Assembly: GCA_039707655.1 (NCBI GenBank)
Contig: CM077672.1
Span: 196,454,537-196,518,536 of the forward strand
Direction: 5' to 3'
DNA: 64,000 nucleotides
Source: Elymus sibiricus
Lineage: Eukaryota; Streptophyta; Magnoliopsida; Poales; Poaceae
Shown: piece by piece, positions 9,670 through 19,868 of the stretch
Position numbering within the stretch: position 1 is the first letter of the stretch
How the letters are laid out: each line of letters begins with the position of its first letter
Translations under genes and position numbers: made by a program
The notes under the pieces: model-generated
Told to the model about the DNA's origin: nothing
The model's database searches: none
Seen by the model: the letters and a program-made list of their open reading frames with translations, nothing else

Positions 9670-11898
9670 CACTACTAGAAAAACGGCTATAGCTAATATG
9701 GACATTAATGGCGCACCATGTATGTGGTGCGCCACTGCTATATAGCAGTGGCGCACCAGATATTGGTGCGCCATTAATGTCCATATTACTAATGGCGCAC
9801 CTGGTGTGTGGTGCGCCACTGCTAAGTTTCTCCTGGGCACACCCCCTCCCCAGACTTACCAGTGACGCACCGGGGTGTGGTGCGCCATTACTAGTTTTAA
9901 CTAGTAATGGCGCACCACACCCACGGTGCGCCACTACTAACAATTTTTTTTTCAATTTTTTTTTTCAAAACTAGTAATGGCGCACCGTGGGTGTGGTGCG
10001 CCATTACTAGTTTTCACTAGTAATGGCACACCACACCCACGGTGCGCCATTACTAGTTTTCGCACATGCCCAGCCCCACCCTGCCACCCACTCCCACCAC
10101 ACACACACAAACACCCCCCCTCCCCCGTGGATCGCGCCTTTTCAGTTTAAAAAAAATAAAAGAAAATGATAAAAGATTCGAAAAAATTCAAAAAAATAGA
10201 TGCCCATGTGTTATGTGTTCTAGTTGTTAGGAAAATTAACAAACACGAATTTTGATTTTTTTTTGCAAAAGGCCGCCGTGTTTCGGTAAAATGGCCGTAA
10301 CTTTTGCATACGACCTCCGATGAAAAAGTTTTTTATATGAAAAAGCATCTACTCGAAAAGTTACATCCGAATTCAACCGGCTACGCCCGTTATCGATTTT
10401 TTAGAATCCTCAAAAACCCCATAGAAAAAAAGTTACGATGCTTTTAAGATCTGGAGGCAAAAAAATAAAAAATTTAAAAAAAGTTAGCAATGGCGCACCA
10501 GTGCATAGTGCGCCACTACTATTTTCCCGCCTTCAAAATTCAAAAAAATTTAAAAATAGTAATGGCGCACCACACCTAGGTGCGCCATTACTAATTTAAA
10601 AATCAAACTCAGTAATGGCGCACCTGCCCATGGTGCGCCATTACTATCTTCCCGCCTTCAAAATTCAAAATAAATCAAAAAAATAAAAAAAAGTTAGTAA
10701 TGGCGCACCTGCCCAAGGTGCGCCATTACTATCTTCCCGCCTTCAAAATTCAAAATAAATCAAAAAAATAAAAAAAAGTTAGTAATGGCGCACCTGCCCA
10801 TGGTGCGCCATTACTAATTTAAAAATCAAACTCAGTAATGGCGCACCTGCCCATGGTGCGCCATTACTATCTTCCCGCCTTCAAAATTCAAACTATATCA
10901 AAAAAATAAAAATAAAGTTAGTAATGGCGCACCTGCGGCTGGGCGGGGTCCTCTCCTCCTTACCTCTTCATTTTTCTCCTCCACTCCACCTCTCCTCCAC
11001 TCCATCTCCCCTCCTCTCCTCCACCATACTCCCCTCCTCCTCTCCAGCGACCTCCTCCTCCCTCCTCTCCTCCCCTCCCCTCACGGTTTCTCCTCCCTCC
11101 TCTCTGGTGAGCTCCTCCTCCCTCCTCTCCGGTGATCTCCTCCTCCCTCCTCTCCGGTGAGCTCCTCCTCCCTCCTCTCCTCCCCTCCCCTCACGGTTTC
11201 TCCTCCCTCCTCTTCGGTGAACTCCTCTCCGGCGACCTCCTCCTCCTCTCCGGCGATGTAGGCGAGCTCCTCTCCGGTGACCTCCTCCTCCTCCTCTCCG
11301 ACGATGTAGGCGAGCTCCTCTCCGGTGACCTCCTCCTCCTCCCTCCTCTCCTCCTCACGGTCTCTTCTCGGCCCTCCTCTCCGGCGACCTCCTCCTCCTC
11401 TCCGGCGACCTAGGCGAGCTCCTCTCCGGCGACCTCCTCCTCCCTCCTCTCCTCCTCATGGTCTCTCCTCCCTCCTCTCCGGCGACCTCCTCTCCGGCCA
11501 CATGTGGAGCTCCCCGGCACAAAGAACGTAGCAGAACGAAATTTGTAAAAATATCACAAAAAAAATCGCAAAAAAAAATCGTGCCAGATCCGGATCTAGA
11601 ATTCAAAAAAAAGTTAGCAATGGCGCACCAGTGCATGGTGCGCCACTACTATTTTCCCGCCTTCAAATTTCAAAAAAAAATTCAAAAAAATTCAATAAAA
11701 AAAAAAGTTACCAGTGGCGCACCTGTAGCAATAGTAATGGCGCACCACATGGTGCGCCACTAGTATTTGGATTACTAATGACGCACCAGAGGTGCGCCAT
11801 TACTATTTGTTACTAATGGCGTGATAATAGTGGCGCACCTATAGTGCGCCATTAATAGCCAAAATAGGTGCGCCACTAACAGCCTTTTTCTAGTAGTG
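9670..11898. mobile_element. Non-autonomous CACTA (DTC) transposon with hairpin arrays
   Basis: A 2229 bp DNA transposon with the terminal inverted repeat CACTACTAGAAAAA(C)GGCT at both ends, the CACTA hallmark, and a 3-bp TAA duplication. No transposase is encoded. Subterminal zones (9705-10065, 10488-10930 and 11617-11880) contain about 20 paired units in which GGCGCACC faces GGTGCGCC, each able to form a hairpin of about 28-30 nt. The core (10945-11520) is a pyrimidine-rich CTCCTCTCCGGTGA-type minisatellite. It belongs to the small deletion-derivative class that depends on transposase from a full-length CACTA element. Confidence 0.92.
10945..11520. repeat. Pyrimidine-rich minisatellite inside the CACTA element
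   Basis: Degenerate repeats of about 30-35 bp built from CTCCTCTCCGGTGACCTCC and CTCCTCCCTCC words. They create long Ser/Pro- or Arg-rich open frames on both strands that are not genes. Confidence 0.85.
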
Positions 11899-12140
11899 TA
11901 AACCCAAATCCTATGAAAGATGCGAGAGAAATCTCTTTGTGTTCCGAGCAAATACTTGTCAGCAAGAGACTGTGATCTTCTTCGCTGCGAGAGATTTGTC
12001 TCTGACCGAGGAGTTAGCATTACTTGCTCCTCAAGTAATGTTATCGTTGCTCCCAAATCTGACCGTTGTGAACATGTCGGTTGGCCATTGGCTGGACCGC
12101 ATGTCCAAAATGGTCATTTCCCATCAGGGAAGGCTGCGAC

Positions 12141-12148
12141 TATAAATA
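12141..12148 (+). promoter_or_regulatory. TATA box in the Sirevirus 5' LTR
   Basis: TATAAATA in the context GCGACTATAAATAGCC, at the same LTR position as the copy in the 3' LTR (24735-24742). A strong candidate for the element's transcription start control. Confidence 0.75.
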
Positions 12149-12837
12149 GCCACCCCGCACCGGCGCTGTCCGGTGGCTGCTCCATTTGATTCTGAGAAGA
12201 TTGTTGAGCAACCCCCTCTCCGATTGATTTGAGTTTAAAATCCACCGAGAGAAAACCCCAGAGCCGAAAAATTAGATAGTGGTTCAGCATCACTCGAATC
12301 TAAGTCCAGTACGCTCCGCCTATTACTCTTGAGAGCTGCGAACTCTCTAGACGGTTAGGTGTCAATTTCTTCAGAGACCAAGAGTAATTGTGGTTCTCAA
12401 AGAAGAAGTCTGTAAAGGTTAGGAGATCGCCTTCAAGCATCTACCACGAGTAATCGTCATTGGTTGACGAACCAATTGTCGAGGAGAAAAGGTCGAAGAG
12501 AGTTTATCTTCTGTGTTAAATCACAACCCCTCCAACCAGACGTAGTCCTTTTGCAGAAGGGCGAACTGGTCTACCAAATACCTTGTCGCCATCGAGCATC
12601 ACTGGTCATCTCTGTTACTCTCCTTTACATTCGTATGATGCCATGTGATCTGTTTCAGTTATGTGATTTACCTCGATGCATGTTTTAAGTTTCTATTCGG
12701 TAGTTTATTTTCGCTCACTGTTTACTGTTTTCATTCATTCCGCTACTGGGTTTCGAGAGTTTTGATATTTCCAAAGAAAATTTAAAACTCCCATTCACCC
12801 CCCCCCCCCTCTGGTAGACATACTTCGTTCCTACAAT

Positions 12838-12849
12838 TGGTATCAGAGC
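12838..12849 (+). other. Sirevirus primer binding site
   Basis: TGGTATCAGAGC, three bases after the 5' LTR end CTACA; complementary to initiator methionine tRNA. Confidence 0.93.
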
Positions 12850-12901
12850 AAGGTACTCCTTGACTCTGCTCATTTTGGCCAAACCACCTTGGAGTTTAAG
12901 T

Positions 12902-13866
12902 ATGTCTTCAGTGAGCTACAAGTCGCACCTCAAGATTCCCATCTTTGATGGGACGGACTATCCCTTCTGGAAGGAGAAGATGAAGATCCGTCTTCGAGCT
13001 ATTGATGATGATATGTGGAATGTGGTGCAGAATGGATTCACGGTTGAAGTGCCCCAGGTCCCCACTGACCACGAGAAGAAACTCATTCAGATGGATGCTC
13101 AAGCCAAAGATGAAATTGGTGGCCATCTCTCTCGTGCTCAATTTCTTCGCTATCATCAGTGTGAAACTGCAAAGGAATTGTGGGACATTCTCGAAAAGAT
13201 AAACGAGGGTGTTTCAACTCAGACAGAAGCTCGCATTGATACACTTCGGGCTAAGTTCAATCGGTTCAAGCGAATTGGAAATGAAAGCTGCCAGCAAACC
13301 TTCGATCGTCTGAGCGACATCGCAAACGAGCTACAAGGTCTCGGCGCCAAATACATCACTGACCACGAAGTTGTGAAGAAACTGCTCCGATCCCTTGACA
13401 GTTCATTCGACACTCTAGTTCTGATGATTCGGGAACGAGCTGATTTCAAAGTTCTCGACTCTGTATGGATCAAATCACCGAAAAAGTCATGCTCTCAAAT
13501 CACCGAAAGTTCATGGAAAGGCTAAACACTCACGAAGAATAAGAAGAACAAAAGAGAGATCTCTATGGATCAAATCACCGAAAAAGTCATGCTCTCAAGG
13601 CTGCGGCTGATTCTTCCTCAGAAGGAAACGCCGATGAAGATTCAGATGACCCAGAGAGGATCAGCAAGGACCTCGCATTGATCACGAAAAGATTTCAACG
13701 CTTTCAGAAGAAAAATCAGTTTCAAAAGAAAGGATCCAGCAACTCAGGCGGCTCCAAATCTTCACCAAAACCTACTGGAGATTACACCTGCTTCAAGTGC
13801 AAAAAGCCAGGACATTTCATCTCGGACTGCCCTCTCTGGGAAGCTGAAATCCGTGCCAGTGGATGA
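12902..13866 (+). pseudogene. Sirevirus gag with zinc knuckle, frameshifted
   Basis: Capsid-type protein of the polyprotein. The start is taken at 12902 (MSSVSYKSHLKIPIFDG), shortly after the primer site, rather than the upstream ATG at 12860. The UBN2/DUF4219-type gag (residues about 8-190) runs to about 13460. There the frame shifts around a 35-bp sequence (TATGGATCAAATC...) that occurs twice exactly 100 bp apart and is read in different frames. A TAA lies near 13541. The frame recovers and encodes a CCHC zinc knuckle (CFKCKKPGHFISDC, about 13790-13830). Another frameshift near 13855 separates it from the next segment. Confidence 0.88.
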
Positions 13867-15378
13867 TTTGATTCAGGACACAAAAGCAAGAGCAAAAGCT
13901 ACGACTCCGATGATGAGAAGAAAACGAAGAAGTTCTTCAAGAAGAAGTTTAGCTCTTCCAAGTCATCGTCGAGATCTTCCTCAAGGAATCCCTCCAAGTC
14001 CTCATCCAACCGCAAGAACACTTCTCGCAAGGCCAAGGCGTACATCAGCAAGGAGATGGATTCCGATGAAGAAGCGTCATCTGACTCAGAAGAAGTTGAT
14101 GAATCCGATTAGGATTCCGATTCCGGCATGGCTGGCATAGCATGTGCTTCTACTCCTGCATCAAACTTCTTCGAGAATCATTCGAGCGACAACGAGTCTC
14201 CTGCTTACTGCTTCATGGCCAAAGCTTCGAAAGAAAAGGTATCCTTTAAACATCACAAGGTTCACTCTAGTGATCAATATTCTTCTGATGAGGATGACCA
14301 TGCTAAACTGATCAAAATTGCTAATATGCAACAAAATTCTCTCGAGAAAATTGAGAAAACCCTCAGGAAATCTGAAGGGTTGTTGGTTGAGGAGATGGAG
14401 AAAAATCAATCGTTGACCGAAGAGTATTCCGCTCTCGAGTCTCGAATGAAAGAACTATCAGATCGTCATGATTTTCTCTCAGCTGACCATGAAAGATTGA
14501 CTTATGATTACCTGAAACGAAAACAGGAACACGAGTCGCTGAGAGAGGCTCATGATGACTTGATCAGAGAAAATTCTCTTCTCACCCAACAACTCAAAGA
14601 GAAACCTGAAGTGTTTGTACCTCCTTGCTTAAAATGCCTTGAACGCAGTAACGCTGAATCAAATGCTGAATCTTCTGTGAATGCTAACCCCTCTGTCGAG
14701 GAAAATGGTTCTATGTCTGATGAAAATGCCAGGTTGAAGGATCTTCTTCAGACAGGAATGTTCAAGTCTCTCAAAGGGCATCAAACCCTATGTGATGTTC
14801 TGAAGAAATCCATTCTTCACAAAAATCCCAGAAAGGAAGGTGTCGGTTTCGAAAGGAAACTGAATGAGAATGGCTCCTACTGGGAACCTGATCAATATCC
14901 TCGCACTGTGTGGGTACCTGCTAAGAGCAAAACGCTCGATCCAGCTTTACTTTCGGGATATGAATCTCCTATCCCTGAGTACTCATATGATGATTCTCTG
15001 GACAACTATAAGTTGTTCAAAAACCAACGTGGTGAGGCTGTTGCTCGCTATGTTGGACCAAACAGCAGGAATGGCCCCCCAATGGAATCAATCTGGGTGC
15101 CTAGGAAAACTATCGAAGCCTTACCTGTTACTAGACTACTAACCATGCAGGAAGAGAATGCTCGATATATCCTTGAAAAGATTCGACGGAATGAGTACAT
15201 ACTTGCCTCACCCAACCACTATACTCATTCGTCAGGAAGGAATTTCAATGCATACTCTTTTGATTATGCTCGTACGCATTCAAGTTACAATTCGCATAAT
15301 TATCGAAAGAAATCATATCCTGCTCGCTCATATGTTTCGAAGCCACCTACAATGATGTGGGTGGTTAAGAAAGCCTAA
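13867..15378 (+). pseudogene. Sirevirus spacer between gag and protease, coiled-coil rich
   Basis: A Ser/Lys-rich stretch (13870-14110) with an in-frame TAG at about 14110, followed by an open frame of 416 codons from 14128. That frame is acidic and Glu/Lys/Leu-rich with a predicted-looking coiled coil (about residues 60-150: LEKIEKTLRKSEG, EEYSALESRMKELSD). It then has a CLKCLE motif and an aromatic, Asn/Tyr-rich tail ending in MMWVVKKA. Extended gag regions with coiled coils are typical of the Sirevirus lineage. A one-base insertion near 15376 creates the TAA that separates it from the protease frame. Confidence 0.75.
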
Positions 15379-15410
15379 TTTCTCTGCAAGACTATGTCTC
15401 CGGGTGTACC

Positions 15411-17192
15411 GAATGGATAATGGATAGTGGATGCACTAGTCATATGACCGGAGACAAGTCGTTGTTTGTCGACCCCAACTTAACTACTTCATCTGAGAAG
15501 TACATTACTTTCGGCGACAACAACAAAGGAAAGGTAATTGGGTTAGGTAAAATTGCTATATCCAAGGACAAGAACATTGATGATGTTTTACTTGTTCAGT
15601 CTCTTGGATTCAATCTCATGTCAGTTGGCAAGCTTTGTGATCTAGGCATGCTTGTTCTATTTTCTAAAACCAAATGCATCGTCTTTATGGCCACTGACAA
15701 TTCCTTCATTTTCGAGGGAAATAGAAAAGGTGATTTATATATTGTGGATTTCTCTAAGGGTCCCTCAGTCCGAACTTGTTTGCTTGCAAAAGCAACCGAA
15801 GGATGGCTGTGGCACCGAAGACTTGGTCATGCAGGTATGAGAAATTTGCAGACTCTCGTGAAGAAAAATCATCTCCGTGGTATTCCTGATGTGAAATTCG
15901 ACAAGGATCGTCTTTGTGCTGCGTGTGAAGCCGGTAAATTGGCAAAGAAGCACCATTCATCAAAAACAGTCATGACCACAACAAGACCACTGGAAATACT
16001 TCATATGGATTTATTCGGGCCTCAAAATTTTGCAAGCTTCGGAGGCATTCATTATGGCCTGGTTATTGTTGATGATTTCTCTCGATACACTTGGGTATTC
16101 TTTCTCGAAGATAAAACCTGCACCCAAGACATCTTCAAAAGATTCGCTAAGAAGGCTCATAATGAATATGATGTGCGAATTAAGCATGTCAGAAGTGACA
16201 ATGGCACTGAGTTCAAAAATACTCATATCGAAGATTTTCTCGATGAAAATGGTATCACTCATGAGTTCTCTGCCGCATACAATCCCCAACAGAATGGAGT
16301 TGTTGAGCGAAAGAATAGAACCCTCATTGAAATGGCAAGAACAATGCTCAGTGAGTATAAAACTCCCATTCGTTTCTGGGCTGATGCTATTAACACTGCT
16401 TGCCATGTTGTGAATCGTGTTTATCTTCATAAATTCCTTAAGAAAACTTCCTATGAGCTTATCACTGGCAAGAAACCGAATGTTTCTTATCTACGTGTTT
16501 TTGGTGCACCATGCTATATTCGTGACATGAATCATAATTCTAAGTTTGCACCCAAAGCACATGAAGGTTTTCTTCTTGGTTATGGCTCAAGTTCGCATAC
16601 TTATCGTGTCTATAACTCTCACCACGGGAAAGTTATGGAAACGGTAAATGTGCGGTTTGATGAATCTAACAGCTCTCAAAAGGAGCACCTGCCTAATGTG
16701 ATAGATGAACCTCCGATTTCGGATGCTATTCGGCAAATGGCTATTGGGGACGTCAGGCCAGTCGAAGGAAATGTACCTGACTCTTCCGATGATGATGCTC
16801 CCATTGCTAGTCGTACACGCCAATCCACTGCCGAAGAAAATGCAACACCGAACACAAATGGCAACCCAAATGCAAATGCCGATCAAAATGGCAATCAACA
16901 TGAAAATGGCGATACTAATGCCAATCCGGACGCTGATACTGGAGAAAATGAAAATGATCATCAAGAAGGAAATCCTCTTCCACGAGTGGCAAATCGAGTT
17001 GACCCTGCTTTAATCCTCGAAGATCTCGAGAATCCAGGTTACAGACCCACAACTCGCTCTCGCACTCGTTTGGCTAACTACTGTGGCAGTTTCTCTTTTG
17101 TCTCATTGACAGAACCTACAAAATGTGAAGAAGCTATGAATGATCCCGATTGGATGAATGTCATGCAAGAAGAGTTGGTGCAATTCGAATGA
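15411..17192 (+). pseudogene. Sirevirus protease and integrase
   Basis: The open frame begins with the aspartic protease signature WIMDSGCTSHMTG and continues to GAG-pre-integrase (HRRLGHAG ... CAACEAGK, H-H-C-C). The integrase core has LHMDLFGP, RSDNGTEFKN and QNGVVERKNRT supplying the catalytic D, D and E. An Asn/Asp-rich spacer (about 16790-16980, NANADQNGNQ-type repeats) precedes the RT entry segment. The frame ends at a TGA after VQFE (about 17190) that replaces a sense codon. The ATG at 15420 is not a true start; this is an internal part of the polyprotein. Confidence 0.9.
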
Positions 17193-18654
17193 AATGATGT
17201 GTGGGAATTGGTTGACAAACCGAATCCTAAGAAGCATAATATCATTGGCACAAAATGGATTTTCCGGAACAAGCAAGATGAAAATGGCATTGTTGTGAGA
17301 AACAAAGCACGTCTTGTCGCTCAAGGGTATACATAGGTAGAAGGTATCGATTTCGGTGAAACTTATGCTCCTGTTGCTCGCCTTGAGGCAATTCATATTC
17401 TTCTCGCCTATGCAAATTACAATGATATTCTGCTTTATCAAATGGATGTGAAAAGTGCTTTCCTCAATGGTGAAATTGATGAGTAAGTATATGTTAGGCA
17501 GCCACCTGGCTTTGAAAATCCTCAATTTCCTAACAAAGTTTTCACGTTGAAAAAGGCGCTATATGGGCTAAAGCAAGCCACTCGAGCTTGGTATGACACT
17601 CTGAAGAGGTTTTTGCTCGATAAAGGGTTCAAGCCAGGATCCACTGATTCCACTCTTTTCACTCGTGCTATTGATGGCGATCGTGTGTCAAATTTATGTG
17701 GATGATATTATTTTCGGTTGTACTAACAATGCTTGCAGCATGGAATTCGGGCGAATGATGTCCGAGAAATATCAAATGTCCATGATGGGTGAACTTAAAT
17801 TCTTTCTCGGACTACAAATTCGTCAACAGGACAATGAAATTTTCATATCTCAGGAGAAATATCTGAGAGACTGTCTTAAAAAGTTCAAAATGCAAGATTG
17901 CAAACAGAAGGGTTACAAAACTCCCATGCCAACAAATGGCCAGCTGGACGCAGAAGTGTACGGTAAAGATTACGATCAGAAAGCTTATCGTTCGATGATT
18001 GGTTCTTTGCTTTACCTATGTGCATCCAAACCTGATATTATGTTGAGTGTTTGTATGTGTGCTCGTTTTCAAGCTGCACCGAAAGAATCGCATCACCAAG
18101 CGGTCAAGCGTATTCTGAGATATTTGGCTCACACCCCCACCTTAGGTTTATGGTATCCTAAGGGAGCACAGTTTGACCTCATTGGCTATTCAGACTCAGA
18201 TTATGCAGGTGACCGGGTTGACAGGAAATCTACTTCGGGGACATGCCATTTCCTCGGTAGATCATTGGTATGTTGGTCGTCAAGGAAGCAGAATTGCGTC
18301 TCACTCTCTACGGCTGAGGCCGAATATATTGCTGCTGGTGCTTGTTGTACTCAGTTATTATGGATGAAGCAGACTCTGAAGGATTATGGCATCAAGGTCA
18401 ACAAGATCCCTCTATTGTGCGATAATGAGAGTGCGATCAAAATTGCACATAATCCTGTGCAGCACTCTCGCACCAAGCATATTGAGATCAGACATCATTT
18501 CCTACGTGATCATGTTGCTCGGGAAGATATTGTTATCAGTCATGTCAATACCGAAGAAAATCTCGCCGATATCTTCACCAAGCCTCTCGACGAGAAAAGA
18601 TTCTGTGCGTTACGGTGTGAGCTAAATATCCTAGATTCCGCAAACGTGCAGTAA
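17193..18654 (+). pseudogene. Sirevirus reverse transcriptase and RNase H
   Basis: Continuation in the integrase frame with GTKWIF, ARLVAQGYT, YAPVARLEA, QMDVKSAFLNGE and YGLKQATRAWY. In-frame stops occur near 17335 (TAG where Gln is expected) and 17483 (TAA where Glu is expected), and a frameshift occurs near 17690. The remaining 329-codon frame has the catalytic YVDDIIFG and a complete RNase H (SDSDYAGD, EAEYIAA, LCDNESA, HIEIRHHF) ending NILDSANVQ at 18654. Dead as a single-copy enzyme because of the three stops and the shift. Confidence 0.9.
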
Positions 18655-19277
18655 GCTGGACTCGGCACCCGTACCAACACTTCCACATCTTTGAAGGAAT
18701 GGGTGCATAACACTCGAAGAGCTTGAAAATTTTGACAAAGTGAAATTTTCTTTCTGACAGTGAATACATTAACGAAGAACTAGACTAACCGGGTGCCACG
18801 ATAATTGTGCGACGCTCGGGGTCATACAGTTCTTATACGGTGGGTAACGCCACCACAATTTCTCTTCGCTGAATTGCATTTGAAACCTTTTGTGTTTGTC
18901 CGAATGTATTTCACTCATAGCTTGTTTTTTCGGGTATTTGTGTTTCTTTGTCTGAGTGAAATGCCTAGGACCCTGTTTTCCCTCTATTCTATCTCTTCCA
19001 GTCTATGCTGCTCTGTTATGAATGCACAAATTTCGTCTGTGAACGAAACTTTATCTGGTGTCCTTGACCACGTTAAAGTTTCGGTCCGAACTTAATCTGT
19101 TTTGGTGAAAGCCGTCCAAAATTTGGGGTTTCCCGCCCAGGTCTGGACCACGTTCTTTGATGACGGTTGCCACGTGCTCATCATCAACTCCCAGCTTATC
19201 CTATCCGTTGAAGAGAAAGCGTCCCTTGACTCCGTCCGTCCGATCAGATTTACAGGGTGCAGTCATTTTCCCCTCGC
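18655..19277 (+). other. Spacer between RNase H and the env-position gene
   Basis: No gene is visible. The sequence is moderately AT-rich and ends just before a TATA-like sequence. Short open frames are unsupported. Confidence 0.6.
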
Positions 19278-19286
19278 ATATATATT
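19278..19286 (+). promoter_or_regulatory. Possible internal TATA box before the env-position ORF
   Basis: ATATATATT in the context CTCGCATATATATTCTGTG. It is followed by a sharp change to a GC-rich, leader-like stretch (19290-19490) and then intron-like sequence. This suggests a second promoter inside the retrotransposon; it is an inference with no expression data. Confidence 0.4.
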
Positions 19287-19289
19287 CTG

Positions 19290-19492
19290 TGCCGCCCCCT
19301 TTCTCGTTTCACTTCGCATCTCTCACCATCGCCACCTTACGAAGCCCTACGGCACTGCCCCTCCTCGAGCTCGATGACGCCGACCATCTTCGCCGCTTCA
19401 CTGCCGGAAAGAGGTCGCCGAAGTCCTTCCTCGCCGCCGCGGATCATCTTCGTCTCCGCGCGGCCGTAGCTGCTGCACATCACCGAGTTAGG
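19290..19492 (+). other. GC-rich leader with a 31-codon upstream ORF
   Basis: A C-rich stretch (CTCGTTTCACTTCGCATC, then GCCGCC words) resembling a plant 5' leader. It contains ATG at 19374 opening a frame of about 31 codons that ends at TAG before 19470. It ends GTTAGG/GTATGT at 19492/19493, a good 5' splice-site match. Confidence 0.4.
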
Positions 19493-19864
19493 GTATGTGC
19501 AGTATGAACTTGCTCTTCAGTTATCCAGTTCAAGTTCGTCCGCGGTAGAAATAACCTTGTTTTTACTACAATTTCTCAGATCCTTACTGCTAGGTAACTT
19601 CTGTGGATGTGGTTTGTAGTTGTCCCTCGCATCCGAAAAACTTCAGATCTAGGGTTTGTGTTTTGTCTCGTCCGAACGGAATGCTTAGCACGCTTACTAG
19701 TATTTTCTTCGAACCTAGTAGTTCGTTCTACACATTTCCTTCGCCCGAAACATTTCTCAAAGTCTGCATCTACTTCATCAAAAAACGATTTCTTTTTCAG
19801 AATCTTCGCTGTGTGCATTCGTAACCCTGTCCCCATTTTCCCTCACATCTATCTATGTTCACAG
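19493..19864 (+). other. Candidate leader intron of the env-position gene
   Basis: 372 bp starting GTATGT and ending in a long pyrimidine tract followed by CTATGTTCACAG at 19864, four bases before the ATG of the large ORF. The sequence is T-rich relative to the leader. Other acceptors exist inside (TTTCTCAG near 19579, TTTTTCAG near 19800). Splicing is inferred from sequence only. Confidence 0.4.
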
Positions 19865-19868
19865 GAAA

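Larger units (their letters stand above)
9292..12835 (+). repeat. Sirevirus 5' LTR, interrupted by a CACTA element
   Basis: Starts TATTGGTGCAATAATTTGC (the 3' LTR starts TGTTGG, so the second base has mutated) and ends GTTCCTACA at 12835 before the primer binding site. Removing the CACTA element and one TAA leaves about 1312 bp, against 1318 bp for the 3' LTR; part of the difference is the length of a poly-C run. Confidence 0.93.

Noticed and set aside
9607..11816. Frames with MAHHVCGAPL-type repeats
   Set aside because: These are translations of the CACTA hairpin units and the pyrimidine-rich minisatellite.
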